Positions 43,547 to 54,033 of a DNA stretch of 64,000 nt are shown in pieces (position 1 is the first letter of the stretch; each line of letters begins with the position of its first letter). The position numbers were made by a program, and so were the translations under genes. The stretch is from Oegoconia quadripuncta (lineage: Eukaryota; Arthropoda; Insecta; Lepidoptera; Autostichidae). The notes under the pieces are model-generated. The model ran no database searches, was not told where the DNA came from, and was given only the letters and a program-made list of their open reading frames with translations. The stretch lies in the NCBI GenBank assembly GCA_949316235.1, contig OX438757.1, positions 9,852,657 through 9,916,656 of the forward strand, written 5' to 3'.

Positions 43547-44358
43547 GACTTTCTCCTACATAAATGAAGGCCAGCTACCTTAATTGTGTTGCCGACTGTA
43601 CCTACATTTTAGAAATAATCTTAAAACTTTATGTATGTGTGTGACTAGAGTAACAAATAAAGGATTTATCTATCTAATAAATTTTACAAAACTTTTATTT
43701 TTTTAAATCATGATGACAGTGGTTTCAGGATAATGCATTAATTATAACCCTCTATATCAATTTCGACCACTTATTTCAAATAGGTAAGATATAAATTCGG
43801 AATTTAAATTTTGTAGTTTTATTTTGCGATCTGCCTAATTTTAAAGATCACTTTCACGGGTAAGGAAAACTAAGGATTGAAAGAGATCGGTTTAGTAATA
43901 AATATACCCAACTGTATATTTTCATTTCTAGAAATATAATCTATGAAATGTACGTTTTAACTGGTTAAAACAAAATCACTATAAGAGAAGAAATACGGGC
44001 AGTAAAATAATTCCATATTTATAAACGTGAGATTGACGAAGCCTTTCAACAACTGATCAGAAAGAGATTAATATAGCAATGAAAGGAAAATACTAGTTAT
44101 TTTATACCCTTACGTCTTAAGTGGAATTAGTTCGGTTTTTCCCATCTGTTATTATCGTACCTACACTATGGTAGAAAATTATGTTCAGTTTTTGTATGCC
44201 AGCTGCCGTAATAGCTACAACTAGCATCAGTCGACATTTGATGTTATGTTTCAAATTACGAATGCTTTTTGTTCCCGGCAATGCATTCTTAGTCTTTGCT
44301 GAGGACCCAGTTTTCGAATGTTGTGGGATTGAAATTGCCTCAATGAAATGTGTAGTAA
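43547..44358. other. No recognisable feature
   Basis: AT-rich. The ORFs near 44117-44390 on both strands may be further decayed LINE sequence, but have no clear motif. Confidence 0.25.
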
Positions 44359-44359
44359 T

Positions 44360-45180
44360 TACACATAACCTTTGCAAATCAGGGTATTAAGGAGTCTTCT
44401 CAGACTTTGTTTTTGGGTATTTTAATAGATGACAAATTTTCTTGGGTTGATCATATCAATAAATTGTGTATAAAGATTAACTCGTTTACTTATGCGCTAT
44501 GGGGACTTGCAAGGGTGAGTGACAAAAGTGTTGCCATTCAAGCATATCATGGTTATGTTTGTTCTTTATTAAGGATTGCCATTATTCTGTGGGGTAATTC
44601 ACACCAGGTAAATCAAGCATTTATAGCACAAAATCAGTGTATTAGAGCAATCTGCAATGTAGACGCTTTAACATCTTGCAGACTTCTTTTTAAGCAATTA
44701 AACCTCCTAACCGTTCCAGGACTGTATATTTACGAATCGTGCGTCTTTGTTAGAACTCACCCGCATTTATTCCAAAAACAAAAGGAGGTTTCTAATTTAA
44801 ACATCAGGTACCCAGATAGACTTGTGCTTCCGCAAAAATGCATATTGCATGGCAATAAATATTTATAATAGTTTAAATGACGAATTGAAGTCTATGCCCC
44901 TAATTTTTTTTAAGACTAAACTAAAAAAAATCGTTTTATCAAAACTGTTTTTACTCTGTCGATGAATATTTTAATTATTTAAAAGCTCAGAAATTGTAAC
45001 CCATATATTTAATTATTAATGTTTAACTTTGTATGACTAGACATTCTGTCGATGCTGTGACTTGTAAACTTATGGAAATTTCGCATGCTAGTTTCTGGTG
45101 AAAAGTGGGATTCCATTAACATAACAATGTATCAACTTATTGTACCACTTTATAAGCGAAATGAAATAATAAAATACTTA
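44360..45180 (+). mobile_element. Jockey/CR1-like LINE 3' part
   Basis: ORF2 C-terminal region open from about 44360 to 44868: GIKESSQTLFLGILIDDKFS, LCIKINSFTYALWGLARVS, LRIAIILWGNSHQVNQAFI, CIRAICNVDALTSCR, LLTVPGLYIYESCVFV. FLGI-ID-K-SW is the block after the reverse transcriptase catalytic core. A frameshift near 44860 leads to YNSLNDELKSMPLIFFKTKL; a 3' UTR then runs to AAATGAAATAATAAAATAC at about 45178. It is a different subfamily from the LINEs at 13838 and 24660. Confidence 0.75.
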
Positions 45181-45414
45181 CTTCTATTTAGAATTCCGGC
45201 CCCTATGAAAATACTCTCTGTGAGATAAAATTGTTAACTCAAAAGTACCTACTGAATTATAGTATCGCTCCGCTCGAAATACTTGAAACTGGACGAATAA
45301 TTCCTCTATTGGTACCAAACCCGAAATCCATTCAAGGCATTAACGTGATAATGTACCAAACTTTCACATACAATATATTACATAGTATCTAGTCAATGAT
45401 AGGATATAATCTCA

Positions 45415-45665
45415 ACGGCCTCCGTAGCTCTATAACGTAAGGTTTACAAGATGGTGGTCGCTGATAGGTAGTAAGGTATTTTTAAATGTCTACGCCTAGC
45501 CAGCAACCACCATCTTATCTAAGTCTGCCGTCAAACAGCAATGTTGCTTTCCGGCTGTTTGAGTTATGACTGCCAGTCCTCCAAGTAAATTGGGGGTTCG
45601 GCCTCATCTTCACTTAACATCAAGTGGGAATGTAGTCTAGAGCTAATCCGTTGTGCATAAAAAAT
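45415..45665 (+). mobile_element. SINE-A, B box deleted
   Basis: The head GGCCTCCGTAGCTCTATAAC is kept but the segment with the B box is gone. The body has CAGCAACCACCATCTTATCT, CAAACAGCAATG and GGCCTCATCTTCACTTAACA, and the tail is CCGTTGTGCATAAAAAA. Confidence 0.7.
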
Positions 45666-45667
45666 CT

Positions 45668-46331
45668 GTGTAACCTAGGAAAAACTATAGTAAATTTTGT
45701 TTATTTCCTTTTTGGACAACTAACAATAAGAATTAAATATAAGTGAGTAGTTTCTAATGATCTCTTCTAAGAGACGTTATAACCAACTAAAGAAAATGCC
45801 TTGCACGTACCAATTTTTTTATATCCAATACAGTCTGAAGACAGCTTTACCATGTTTGTGTTCTGTAAGCAGTAAATAAATTTAAAGGCCAATAAAACGT
45901 TCGTTGCCTTTGATTTTCTTTTATTATCTACTGGTCGTCATTCGCGACGCTTCTTTTTATTTGTAAAGGAACTACATTGGACCTATTCATACCTACTCAG
46001 TTTTATAACGTGTATCCCAAAGGCGGGGTAAAAGTGACTATTAACGTACATTTAACTTTTACACCCTTAGGGGATGAATTTTCAAAATGCTCGTGAAAGG
46101 AACCTACTGTCCAAATGTCGTGTTACTTACTTTAGTAGTTGCGGCTTTGCGTTAACGAGTCAGTCACCCTTTTCACGTTAATGTGCTAGTATAGATATAA
46201 TTGTATGTTATTTTTGTCATTTCACTAAGCCATTTGGGATTTCATCCCTAGATTTGTTTAAAGAAATAACAAAATCGAATTGTCGTTGTAAGATTCTCCG
46301 TGATGGAATCCCTGTTTATGTCATATTGTTA
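45668..46331. other. No recognisable feature
   Basis: AT-rich. Confidence 0.3.
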
Positions 46332-46332
46332 C

Positions 46333-46630
46333 TATAGGACGACGAATCGGTGTAGTGTATAATGAACCGCAACCAAAATAATGGTTGCGGGTTCGAATCA
46401 CGCGGGGGTAAATATTTGTGTGATGAATACGAACTATTCCCGAGTCATGGCTATTTAAATAAATATTTATACAATACAATACAAATACTTGTGCAAAATA
46501 ATTTACAACAATTTTTGATGATAACAATAGAACACAATTATTTATGTATGTTTATCCATTATCTAGTATCCATAGTACGAGCTTTGCTTAGCTTGGGACT
46601 AGATAATTGGTATAAGTGTCCGAAATATGT
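46333..46630 (+). mobile_element. SINE-B with a nested insertion
   Basis: Head GACGACGAATCGGTGTAGTG, B box GCGGGTTCGAATCACGCG, body TTCCCGAGTCATGG, then after the insertion TTTATCCATTATCTAGTATCC and GAGCTTTGCTTAGCTTGGGAC. The SINE is otherwise near full length. Confidence 0.8.
46471..46539 (-). mobile_element. 69-bp insertion in SINE-B, LINE tail-like
   Basis: It splits the SINE body between ATTTAT at 46465-46470 and a second ATTTAT at 46540-46545, consistent with a 6-bp target-site duplication. The inserted sequence starts ACAATACAATACAAATACTT, the same tail form as at 52263, so it is a very short 5'-truncated LINE end on the minus strand. Confidence 0.55.
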
Positions 46631-46631
46631 C

Positions 46632-46943
46632 GAAATTCCAATTAATCAGTTTTAGTTTTCAAACCTTTACTTAGCTTTTCCAAGTAACCAAAATTTATCT
46701 ATAAAATCACGTTCCTTGTTAGATGTTCCAGGAAAGTTTGATTATGTCCCGAGTTAATGAGGTTGGAAGTTTCCTTGTCACGTCTTTTATACAAGCACGT
46801 CCTTCAAGTAGGTGCCTTCAAGGTTGAATAGATACAAAAGATCTGTCAAGCCGGAGAAGTCTTTTTCAATCTAAAATAAGTAGGCCAACATGGTTTATCA
46901 TAATGCACGCTGCACGTTTTGGACGCATTATCTTCTTGCTCTG
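46632..46943. other. No recognisable feature
   Basis: AT-rich. Confidence 0.3.
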
Positions 46944-46944
46944 G

Positions 46945-47185
46945 TTCCAGTTTATTTAGGGTCGGCGCAATACGTCTTTTTCTTCCCTTCTCCTCTGTCA
47001 GCCGGTATCTCGTCATTCTCGCCCTTGTCGTTCATGTCATCCCTCACACAATCCATCCATCGTTTCCGTGATATTTCTCTTTCTCCCCATTCAGCAACAT
47101 CGATAGGTATTCATCACTCTCATGGTAACATGCGTTTCATCCCTCATAACAATTCCATACCAAGCAAAACCGTTTCATTTCAACT
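46945..47185 (-). mobile_element. LINE 3' end, same family as 60428-60730
   Basis: On the minus strand GGTTTTGCTTGGTATGGAAT, GTTATGAGGGATGAAACGC, ATGTTACCATGAGAGTGATG and AAACGATGGATGGATTGTG, then GGGAAGAAAAAGACGTATTG. These encode the WYG-VMR-DETHV-RVM...RWMD signature with frameshifts. The 117-codon plus-strand ORF over it is antisense and not a gene. Confidence 0.6.
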
Positions 47186-47199
47186 TTTATGTTTCAATT

Positions 47200-47392
47200 G
47201 TTTATCCCGCGGGAACTTCTCGCTTTATCGGGATAAAAAATAGACTATGTATTTATCCAGGGTATGTCCTGCATATATACCAAATTTCATCCATATCCGT
47301 TGATCCCTTTCGACGTGACAAACAAATCGCAACAAACAGAAAATAAATAAACATCCAAACTTTGACATTTATAATATTATTTAGGTGCGACT
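47200..47392 (+). repeat. Dispersed repeat F
   Basis: TATCCCGCGGGAACTTCTCG, CTTTATCGGGATAAAAAATAG, TTATCCAGGGTATGTCC, CCAAATTTCATCCATATCCG and ACATTTATAATATTATTTAGG in family order. Confidence 0.65.
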
Positions 47393-47393
47393 C

Positions 47394-48478
47394 AATATTT
47401 ACACAAAACGCATCGTATTGATTACAAAATTGCAATATATTCTACTTGTTTTAATAGTTAGAAGGTGTTACAGTTAGAAGCCTAGCCTAGAAGTCTGTCT
47501 GAGTGGCTGTCTGTGGCACTGTAGCTACAAAACTGCTGAACCAATTTGAAAATGGTTTGTTATTTTCGAAAGGTAGTCATTCGAGTTGGCTATGGTAAAG
47601 CATTTTTCCAATACAGACTCTATTATTATGCTACAATACTATCAAAGAAAACATATAAAGAATTTTGAATTATATTGATCTTTGATTAATACGGTGGTAT
47701 AGTTTAACAATTCTATCCATAGCAGAGCTAACTCAATCCCTCAAGTCCCTTTGCATCAAATTTGCTTACTCTAGCCAATCACAGAGCTCAAACGCTCGCG
47801 CTGATTTCAAGATTTTTCAGTAAAATGCAAAGTGGAAAAAAGAAAAGGTGCAAAGTAAAAGAGGAGATCTAATTTGATTTCGATTAACCGACTGCGTAAA
47901 TTACTTTGCAATTCTAAGGACGATCTTGTAATTAATTTTTTAATTCATTTACCTACTCCTAAAAATACTACGCAACGTAACCTTTAATCCAACTGAGCCA
48001 GAAGAAGGTTAATATTTTTTATAATAGCCTGATGGGCTTCATTGATTTTATTGAGTTTGATGATTTGACTTAATTTTGGGAGTAGGTACTATAGATATGC
48101 AAATATAGTTACTGAAAAAGTAAAATGGTGATTTATGTTGTTTATTATTATTTTAAAACATCGATATCGATAGGGTCATGACGAGTTCAATTGTATGTAC
48201 GTACATTTAATATGTAGAACACGCGGTAACACTTTCATCTGGTAGCATAGTCGCTTCGTCAGTTTACTGGTAGTGTCATGGACGTCGTTCCGTCGATTGC
48301 GTGGGAAAGGTTTAAGTAAAAGTAAATTATTAAACACATTACACTCCTTCCTGGGGCAGTTGGATAAAAAAAAAACAAAAAAGCGTTTCGTACTTGTCCT
48401 TAGTCAATGTTAATGTGTGCTTATATGGGTGTGTGTGTACCATAAAGTGTTAAAATATTTAATTTTTTAAATCCAACT
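47394..48478. other. No recognisable feature
   Basis: AT-rich. A 12-bp palindrome ATCGATATCGAT lies at about 48161-48172. Confidence 0.3.
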
Positions 48479-48480
48479 AA

Positions 48481-48652
48481 GTAGATATTGGTGTCGATTC
48501 GGATCACCAACTAAACTGAACTAAAACCAGTTTTAAAGTAGTACTGTCTCTTTCTCCCTGGAACAGTGCGATGCGACGGCACCACTCCAAAACTGGTTTT
48601 AGTCTAGTTTAGTTTTGTTGGTGTATATCGGAATCGACACCAATACCTACCT
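48481..48652. mobile_element. Near-palindromic foldback element, 172 bp
   Basis: GTAGATATTGGTGTCGATTC at the left end is matched by the reverse complement of the right end, GTAGGTATTGGTGTCGATTC. The match continues inward through CACCAACTAAACTGAACTAA and AAACCAGTTTT to a centre near 48560-48570. Arms are about 80 bp with mainly transition differences. The transcript would fold into one long hairpin. It has no ORF. It is probably a MITE; no target-site duplication was assigned. Confidence 0.75.
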
Positions 48653-48655
48653 TTT

Positions 48656-51512
48656 TCTTAAATTTAAGAGCTATGCTCTTATCTGTGGAGTAATGACCAC
48701 ATCTAGGTACACGTAGTACCCACAAAAAAATTTAAGGAGAAAAACCGATACAAATAAAGTGCCGCATGTTCTTACATGGAAACACCACGTACGCTTGTAA
48801 CCGACAACCTACATAAATAGATATAAAATGGACATAGTAGTTCAGTAAAGTTTGTCGGATTGAGTTCCAACACGTTGTATACCTACCTAGTTACATTTTA
48901 TTTCTCCCCGGATAAAATACTCTTAAATATTATCATTTGTCGAATATTTAGCCAGCTAAGTAAAACTAAGGATGGACGCTGTGTGTTGGACAATTCTATC
49001 ACTCCGGGGCACCCCGCCTATTATGGGGACTTGTCCTAATCACTAGGGGTGAGCCGAAGTTCAATTTATGTTTCTTCGGCAAATTCGACAGATTTGGCGA
49101 ATATTCCTATTTAAGTCTTGCTTACATTTGCATTTGAATGGTGTAGTTGTTTACTAATTATATGTGAAATACATGTACTCGTGGAGCTTCGCTATTTATT
49201 TACGATTTGTGTGTGAACAGAAATCACAATCACACATTATACTATGATAATCCCATCACTACATTTGGAAGAATGTGTTTTCTTTCAGAATTATAATAAG
49301 TCAACAGGAAAGTTTTTCAGGCGTTGATATTAACCCTTAAAGTTGTAACTAAGAAACGTTAATCGAACACCATAAAAAATTATGCGAATATTTTGTCTTA
49401 TTTTAAAAGGTTTAATCGTAAAATTTTAGGTTGGCATAGTTACCGGAAATGAAATCGATTTAAACTTATAACTTATTTGTGGGATTATTTTGGGCGTTTT
49501 TGTTTTGTCACGCAAAAATAACAATGTCGCAATAATCATAATAAAATATTAATTCGAATGCATCACTTTGACGGCAACAAGAACTTTCGAACTTTTTTAT
49601 TTATTATTTTGAAAATAAAAAAATAATATTTAATGAGATGAATAGCTGTATGGAAAGTAGTTATGTCAAAGCTTTCTTGCATGTTAATTCGCTAAAAAAA
49701 TCTTACACTCAAATTCCAGGAAAAATACAATAACGATAAGTTCTCGGTTGTTTTTAAGAAAATTATGTGGTAAAAAAAGTAAGGCATGTAACACGGGTGT
49801 GTAATTGTATTGTAATGACCCTCTTTATTTTGCAGTTTTTATAAACAAATAAAGAATATTAATGTTACAGCACATTTTGAGAATTTAAATTTAACTATTT
49901 TCAAACAAAGGCAACAGCTGATGACACGTTTTTGGTGTAAATTAAATGATACTATTACAGAACGGGAGTAGCGGACGGGACAGGTCTCCAGGCAAATTTT
50001 TACCGAAAAATCGGCCGAATGATAATTCGTCCATCATTTCACTACTAATCACCTCCCTGAACTACCTATATTGGCGATCATAGATAAATTAGGGACTGCT
50101 CTACACTCCTCAATAAACCTTTGTATGATAGAATTTAATTAAAATACCAATCGGTACCTACCTTTCTGGCGTCTACTCGCTTGGAAATTATCTCGTGTGC
50201 TGACGTGATAGTATTTGAGTATTTCAATTAAATAGTGGGTGAACCCTATTATAGGCTAACCAGATCTTAACCAATAGCACCTGGGTACGTCGACTAGCAT
50301 ATATTAAGCAATTCATCCAAATATTTAATTGGTATACGTAGCAATACGACCAAACAAATAATTGCATGCAAGTGTATATAATTTTGATATTTTAATAAAA
50401 TGTGGAATATTTAAAGGAGAACAACGCGCGAGCATATCGAACGATGGAAAAAAGATTAAAAATGGTGTAGGATTGCCACTTGGAACCAAAAAAGTAGATC
50501 AATAACTGTTATTAATTGAATATGTATATAAATAAAACATACAAACGACCAAATTAAGAACCTCCCTGTTTTTGATATAGATTATAAATACCATATGTTC
50601 TTTTTTTTATTGTACATAACTATTCGACCAAATCTAAATCGATAATTCCGAAAGATTTCAGTTAGCACATTTTCATCTTAGGCCTCATCTACCCTTTGAG
50701 CTAACCACAATGGTTATAAAAAAGAGGAAACCCCACAGTCATAATCCGCACTGATTCCGTTTTTCCAGATAAGTATACCTAACACAAATCCCTTCTTAAT
50801 TGGCCGCCAATGAAATATCTTAAGAAAACCCAGTGGTTTGGGGTTTTCGTTAACAACCGGTCGGTCAAACCATTTTCTTATACCTACGAGTAAACAATCT
50901 GTCACAGATATTCAATACTTTTACCCTGACTGAAGGGAGGGTTATGTCTTTATTCCCTCATAGCACCGAACCTGCTAGATGGATTTTAATTAACGACGGT
51001 AATATTCGTCGTGACAGTACAAGCGTAAGATAGGTTACGTCACAATAAAGTAAACCGCAACGGCCAGAAGAGAAGGCTTATCAAAATAAAAAATATTTTT
51101 TCTAGGACTGCAATACGGATTTGATAGAACAGGGCTCATCATGGGAATTCTGAAAATGTTTCTTACAAGTGAGACATGCGGAGAGCTTATAAAACATGTG
51201 CGTTCTGTTTAGTTTTTGAATTTTTATTACATTAACCAATTTAGAAAAATATAACATTTCACCATGATGAGTTTTCTAATAATCCCTGTAGATTTTACCA
51301 AATAATTTCAAATTCAACAACCCTTCGGCACCTCATTATTTAGTCAGATGAGTGACGGGGTGCGGGTAATATTCTCTCGTGTACACTGTATCGCTTGCTT
51401 TTTGCGTATTCATCTAACAAAAGGATTTTATTTCATATAGATAGGCACATTAACAGCGGTAGGTTTTCGAGGTTGTGAAATAAATTAAACATGTAGAGCA
51501 TAATTATACAAA
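48656..51512. other. Longest stretch without a recognised feature
   Basis: About 2.9 kb, AT-rich. The longest ORF is 63 codons (minus 50905-50714) and looks random. No copy of the repeat families in this window was seen. Confidence 0.3.
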
Positions 51513-51514
51513 TA

Positions 51515-51722
51515 TATATACAAATCGTCGGTCCACCTCGTGGGTGGCCTGCCCACGCTGTATCTTCCGGTGCGAGGTCGCCTCTCGAGAACCTTTCCGC
51601 CCCCAACGGCCGTCGGGAAGCCGCTGGAGGCGCGCAGCGGAGGACCGATCGTGGTGAATATACATGGGGGAGGCCTTTGTGTCTTTGGACGTCTTTCGGC
51701 TGATATGATGATGATGATATAT
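51515..51722 (+). mobile_element. RTE-like LINE with 5' inversion
   Basis: Minus strand 51605-51522 encodes KVLERRPRTGRYSVGRPPTR, then WTDDL. Plus strand 51606-51717 encodes GSRWRRAAEDRSW, a stop, then IYMGEAFV, and ends GACGTCTTTCGGCTGATATG with a (GAT)n tail. In an intact RTE C-terminus the second segment directly follows the first. Here the first is inverted in place, as twin priming produces. The longer ORFs spanning it (76-94 codons) are by-products. Confidence 0.65.
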
Positions 51723-51804
51723 TTTTCCTTGTTTTGTCGAATCACAAATTGTATTCCAAAATGTACATGAAAAGAGCAACGTTTTCAAGTGATACTTTTA
51801 TACA

Positions 51805-51862
51805 TACATAACGTCATTACCTTTATCCAAAATAGGGTTTGGTGTTCCAAACAAAAATTATG
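51805..51862 (+). repeat. Repeat E 5' fragment
   Basis: CATAACGTCATTACCTTTATC, then CAAAATAGGGTTTGGTGTTCC, resembles the 5' block at 42985-43010 joined to the GGGTGTTCCAGAC block at 43340. Confidence 0.35.
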
Positions 51863-51883
51863 TTTGTATCGTCGGTGAGAGCG

Positions 51884-52195
51884 TCGGTGGCTCAGCGGTT
51901 AAGACGCGGTCTCCCAATTTGGGAGGTCCGGGTTCGATTCCCAGGCAGGTCATGAATGAGTTGATCTCAATGAGTTTTGAAATTTAATTTAATTACTTAT
52001 CTGCATTTATCCGACTGCTCTTAAAATGGTGAAGGAAAACATCGTGAGGAAACCTGCATGCCTGAGAAATAAAAATCAAAGGCATGTGTAGTCCCCAACC
52101 CGCATTGGATCAGCGTGGTCGACTACGGCCCATACTCATTATACGAGGGAAGGCCTATATCCCTGCAGTTGGATGTTTACGGGCTGATGATGAGG
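51884..52195 (+). mobile_element. SINE-C, near full length
   Basis: tRNA-like head: A-box region GTGGCTCAGCGGTTAAGAC (51887-51905) and B box CGGGTTCGATTCCCAG (51929-51944). The body has AAACATCGTGAGGAAACCTG and CAACCCGCATTGGATCAGCG. The 3' end is LINE-related: CCCTGCAGTTGGATGTTTAC, GGGCTGATGATGAGG. The shared 3' end with RTE-type tails suggests which LINE mobilises it (inference). Confidence 0.8.
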
Positions 52196-52262
52196 AATGA
52201 ATGCTTGCATTTATGGACCTTCGGCACTTGTCTAAGAGGTCAGGAATAAATAGTGTGAAAAG

Positions 52263-52402
52263 TACAATACAATACAAATACATTTTATTGCACAACAGAA
52301 AAGAAAATACAGTAATAATTAAACCGCCAAAATAGTGGCATGAGAAAAGGCCTTCAAAGCGATTTCGTTCTCTATCTCCCGTGTGTATCATCGATAACCC
52401 CT
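52263..52402 (-). mobile_element. LINE 3' end
   Basis: On the minus strand: GCCACTATTTTGGCGGTTTA, then TTCTGTTGTGCAATAAAATG and a TATTTGTATTGTATTGTAC tail. Same tail family as 46471-46539. There is no coding part. Confidence 0.5.
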
Positions 52403-52404
52403 TA

Positions 52405-52634
52405 CTGCGGTGGTGGTAGGGCATTTTAAATGTCCGCCTGGCTAGCTACCACCATCTTATCTAAATCTGCCGCCAAACAGTAATGTTAATAGCATTGTTA
52501 TGTTCCGATTATCAGAGAAAAGATAGCCAGTTTCTCAAATATTTGGATTTCCGGGTCAGTACGCTTCCACCTTCGGCCTCATCTTCACTTAACATCAGGT
52601 GTGATTGAGGTCAAGTGCCAACTCGTTGTGCATT
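52405..52634 (+). mobile_element. SINE-A, 5'-truncated
   Basis: Starts at GGTGGTGGTAGGGCATTTT and runs through CTACCACCATCTTATCTAAA and GTCAGTACGCTTCCACCTTC to CTCGTTGTGCATTTT. It has lost the head and both promoter boxes and lacks an A-run. Confidence 0.75.
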
Positions 52635-52635
52635 T

Positions 52636-53141
52636 TCGCACCATGATGATGAAGGTACCTCGGTATACATAACAAGAAGATCATTTTAAATAGAAAACTC
52701 TACTCATACGAAATGGTACGACTTCCTAAAGATAATTTATTGAGTGCTCGACCTTTATTTGCTCTACGCATTTGCGCGTCTCTAGAAACTTTGCGCTTTG
52801 GTGTCTACATTTTAGGCTGTGAATATTAGACCCATGGGATCAGTACAGTAGTTAGCTTAAAGTTTTTGCGAATATGAGTGTACCAATTATACGCAAAAGT
52901 AAATATTTGGATTTATAGGTCTATGTGACAAAAACTACAGCGTTCTCGCTGCAGTACCGCCGCGTTTTTTTTAGAATTGATCGTTTTGAAATAATCACTA
53001 ATTGTAAGTTAAATATATACGTACGTATAGAATCGATTCCGGCTGTAAAAATATGGGGTTATATTTTTTTTTTATTTTATTATTTTATTTATTTTAATTA
53101 TTTATCCGTATTATTATTTATTTTTTATTTATTTCTTTTTT
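52636..53141. other. No firm feature; low-complexity T/A at 53048-53142
   Basis: The 119-codon ORF at 52925-53284 crosses a TTTTATTTATT run and ends in LINE sequence, so only its last third means anything. Confidence 0.4.
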
Positions 53142-53142
53142 C

Positions 53143-53309
53143 CAAATGTGGCAGACCGCGAAAACGGTGGAGAGACGAGCTTGACAGTTTTAATAAGGGA
53201 TGGTTTGTGCTCGCCAAGAACAAAAACTACTGGAAACAGATGAGGGAGGCCTTTGCCCAGCCGTGGGACACTATGGGCTCTTAGTAATAATAATAATAAT
53301 TATTATTAT
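53143..53309 (+). mobile_element. LINE 3' end, RTE-like
   Basis: CGRPRKRWRDELDSFNKGWF, LAKNKNYWKQMREAFAQPWD, then stop (53284) and a (TAA)n tail at 53285-53300. The GRPRKRWRDELD...W...A..R..W..M.EAFAQ.WD pattern is a common LINE C-terminus, and the simple-repeat tail follows directly. It is 5'-truncated. Confidence 0.7.
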
Positions 53310-53310
53310 T

Positions 53311-53788
53311 TATCCAATTAAGGAATAATAACCTACAACCAGGAACCAGTTACTGTTTTAGTAACTGAATTCGCAACAATCTTTTATATTTATTTTTCTA
53401 GTCATATTGATTACAAAATATATGATCTAATTGAGGTGTATCGGCTTTTTGGTATACAAAATATAACCTAGTGTTTAAGCTACATTGTATTTTACCTATC
53501 TAACCTAATAGCGAAATACTACATATACATTACCAAATTGCATAACAACAACACATCAAATGTGTCGGGACGTAGCAAGTGGTGGACTCGCTTTCACGAC
53601 TCTTTCTCATTGGTCACCATTATCAAACGATAAAGATGTAACTGTAGACCATTTGTTGACGTCTCTGCTGTCTGTCTGTCTGCTGTAATAAACTATCCAT
53701 GCGCGATATACGATAACTGCAACTCGGGTTCAGTATATCTAAATAAAATCTACTAATACAAGATTTGTTATTGTCATAATAATAAATA
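53311..53788. other. No recognisable feature
   Basis: AT-rich. A short CTGTCTGTCTG run is at about 53671-53681. Confidence 0.3.
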
Positions 53789-53789
53789 A

Positions 53790-54032
53790 ATACTTCGGAC
53801 ACCTACAATAATCATCTAGTCCCAAACTAAACAAAGTTTTTACTATGGAGACAAGATAACGGATCATCATCATCATATCTGCCGAAAGACGTCCAATGCT
53901 GGGCAAAGGGCTCCGCCAAATAACGGATAAACATACATAAATATTTATATAAACATCTATTTCTGGGATTCGAACCCGCAACCCTTGGTTTCGCTGACAG
54001 GGTCACTATCCACTACACCAATCGGTTGTCAT
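53790..54032 (-). mobile_element. SINE-B with a nested insertion
   Basis: On the minus strand: GACAACCGATTGGTGTAGTG head, B box GCGGGTTCGAATCCCAG, body, tail TATTTATTTATT at 53780-53795. The TTCCCGAGTC segment is partly lost. The insertion at 53865-53919 interrupts the TTATCCGTTAT block. Confidence 0.8.
53865..53919 (-). mobile_element. 55-bp LINE tail insertion with target-site duplication
   Basis: ATAACGGAT occurs at 53856-53864 and again at 53920-53928, flanking the insert exactly. The insert starts with (CAT)n and reads CTGCCGAAAGACGTCCAATG, the reverse complement of the RTE-type end at 51688-51710 (GACGTCTTTCGGCTGATATG). It is therefore an extremely 5'-truncated RTE insertion into the SINE. 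Confidence 0.75.
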
Positions 54033-54033
54033 C

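Noticed and set aside
46890..47243. 117-codon plus-strand ORF with Ser-rich sequence
   Set aside because: It is the antisense reading of a minus-strand LINE 3' end.
51488..51788. ORFs of 76-94 codons across the RTE fragment
   Set aside because: By-products of the inverted RTE halves; only the short segments named in the feature have homology.
51884..51955. tRNA gene with GGTTCGATTCC box
   Set aside because: Continues directly into a SINE-C body with a LINE-like tail; no independent tRNA end.
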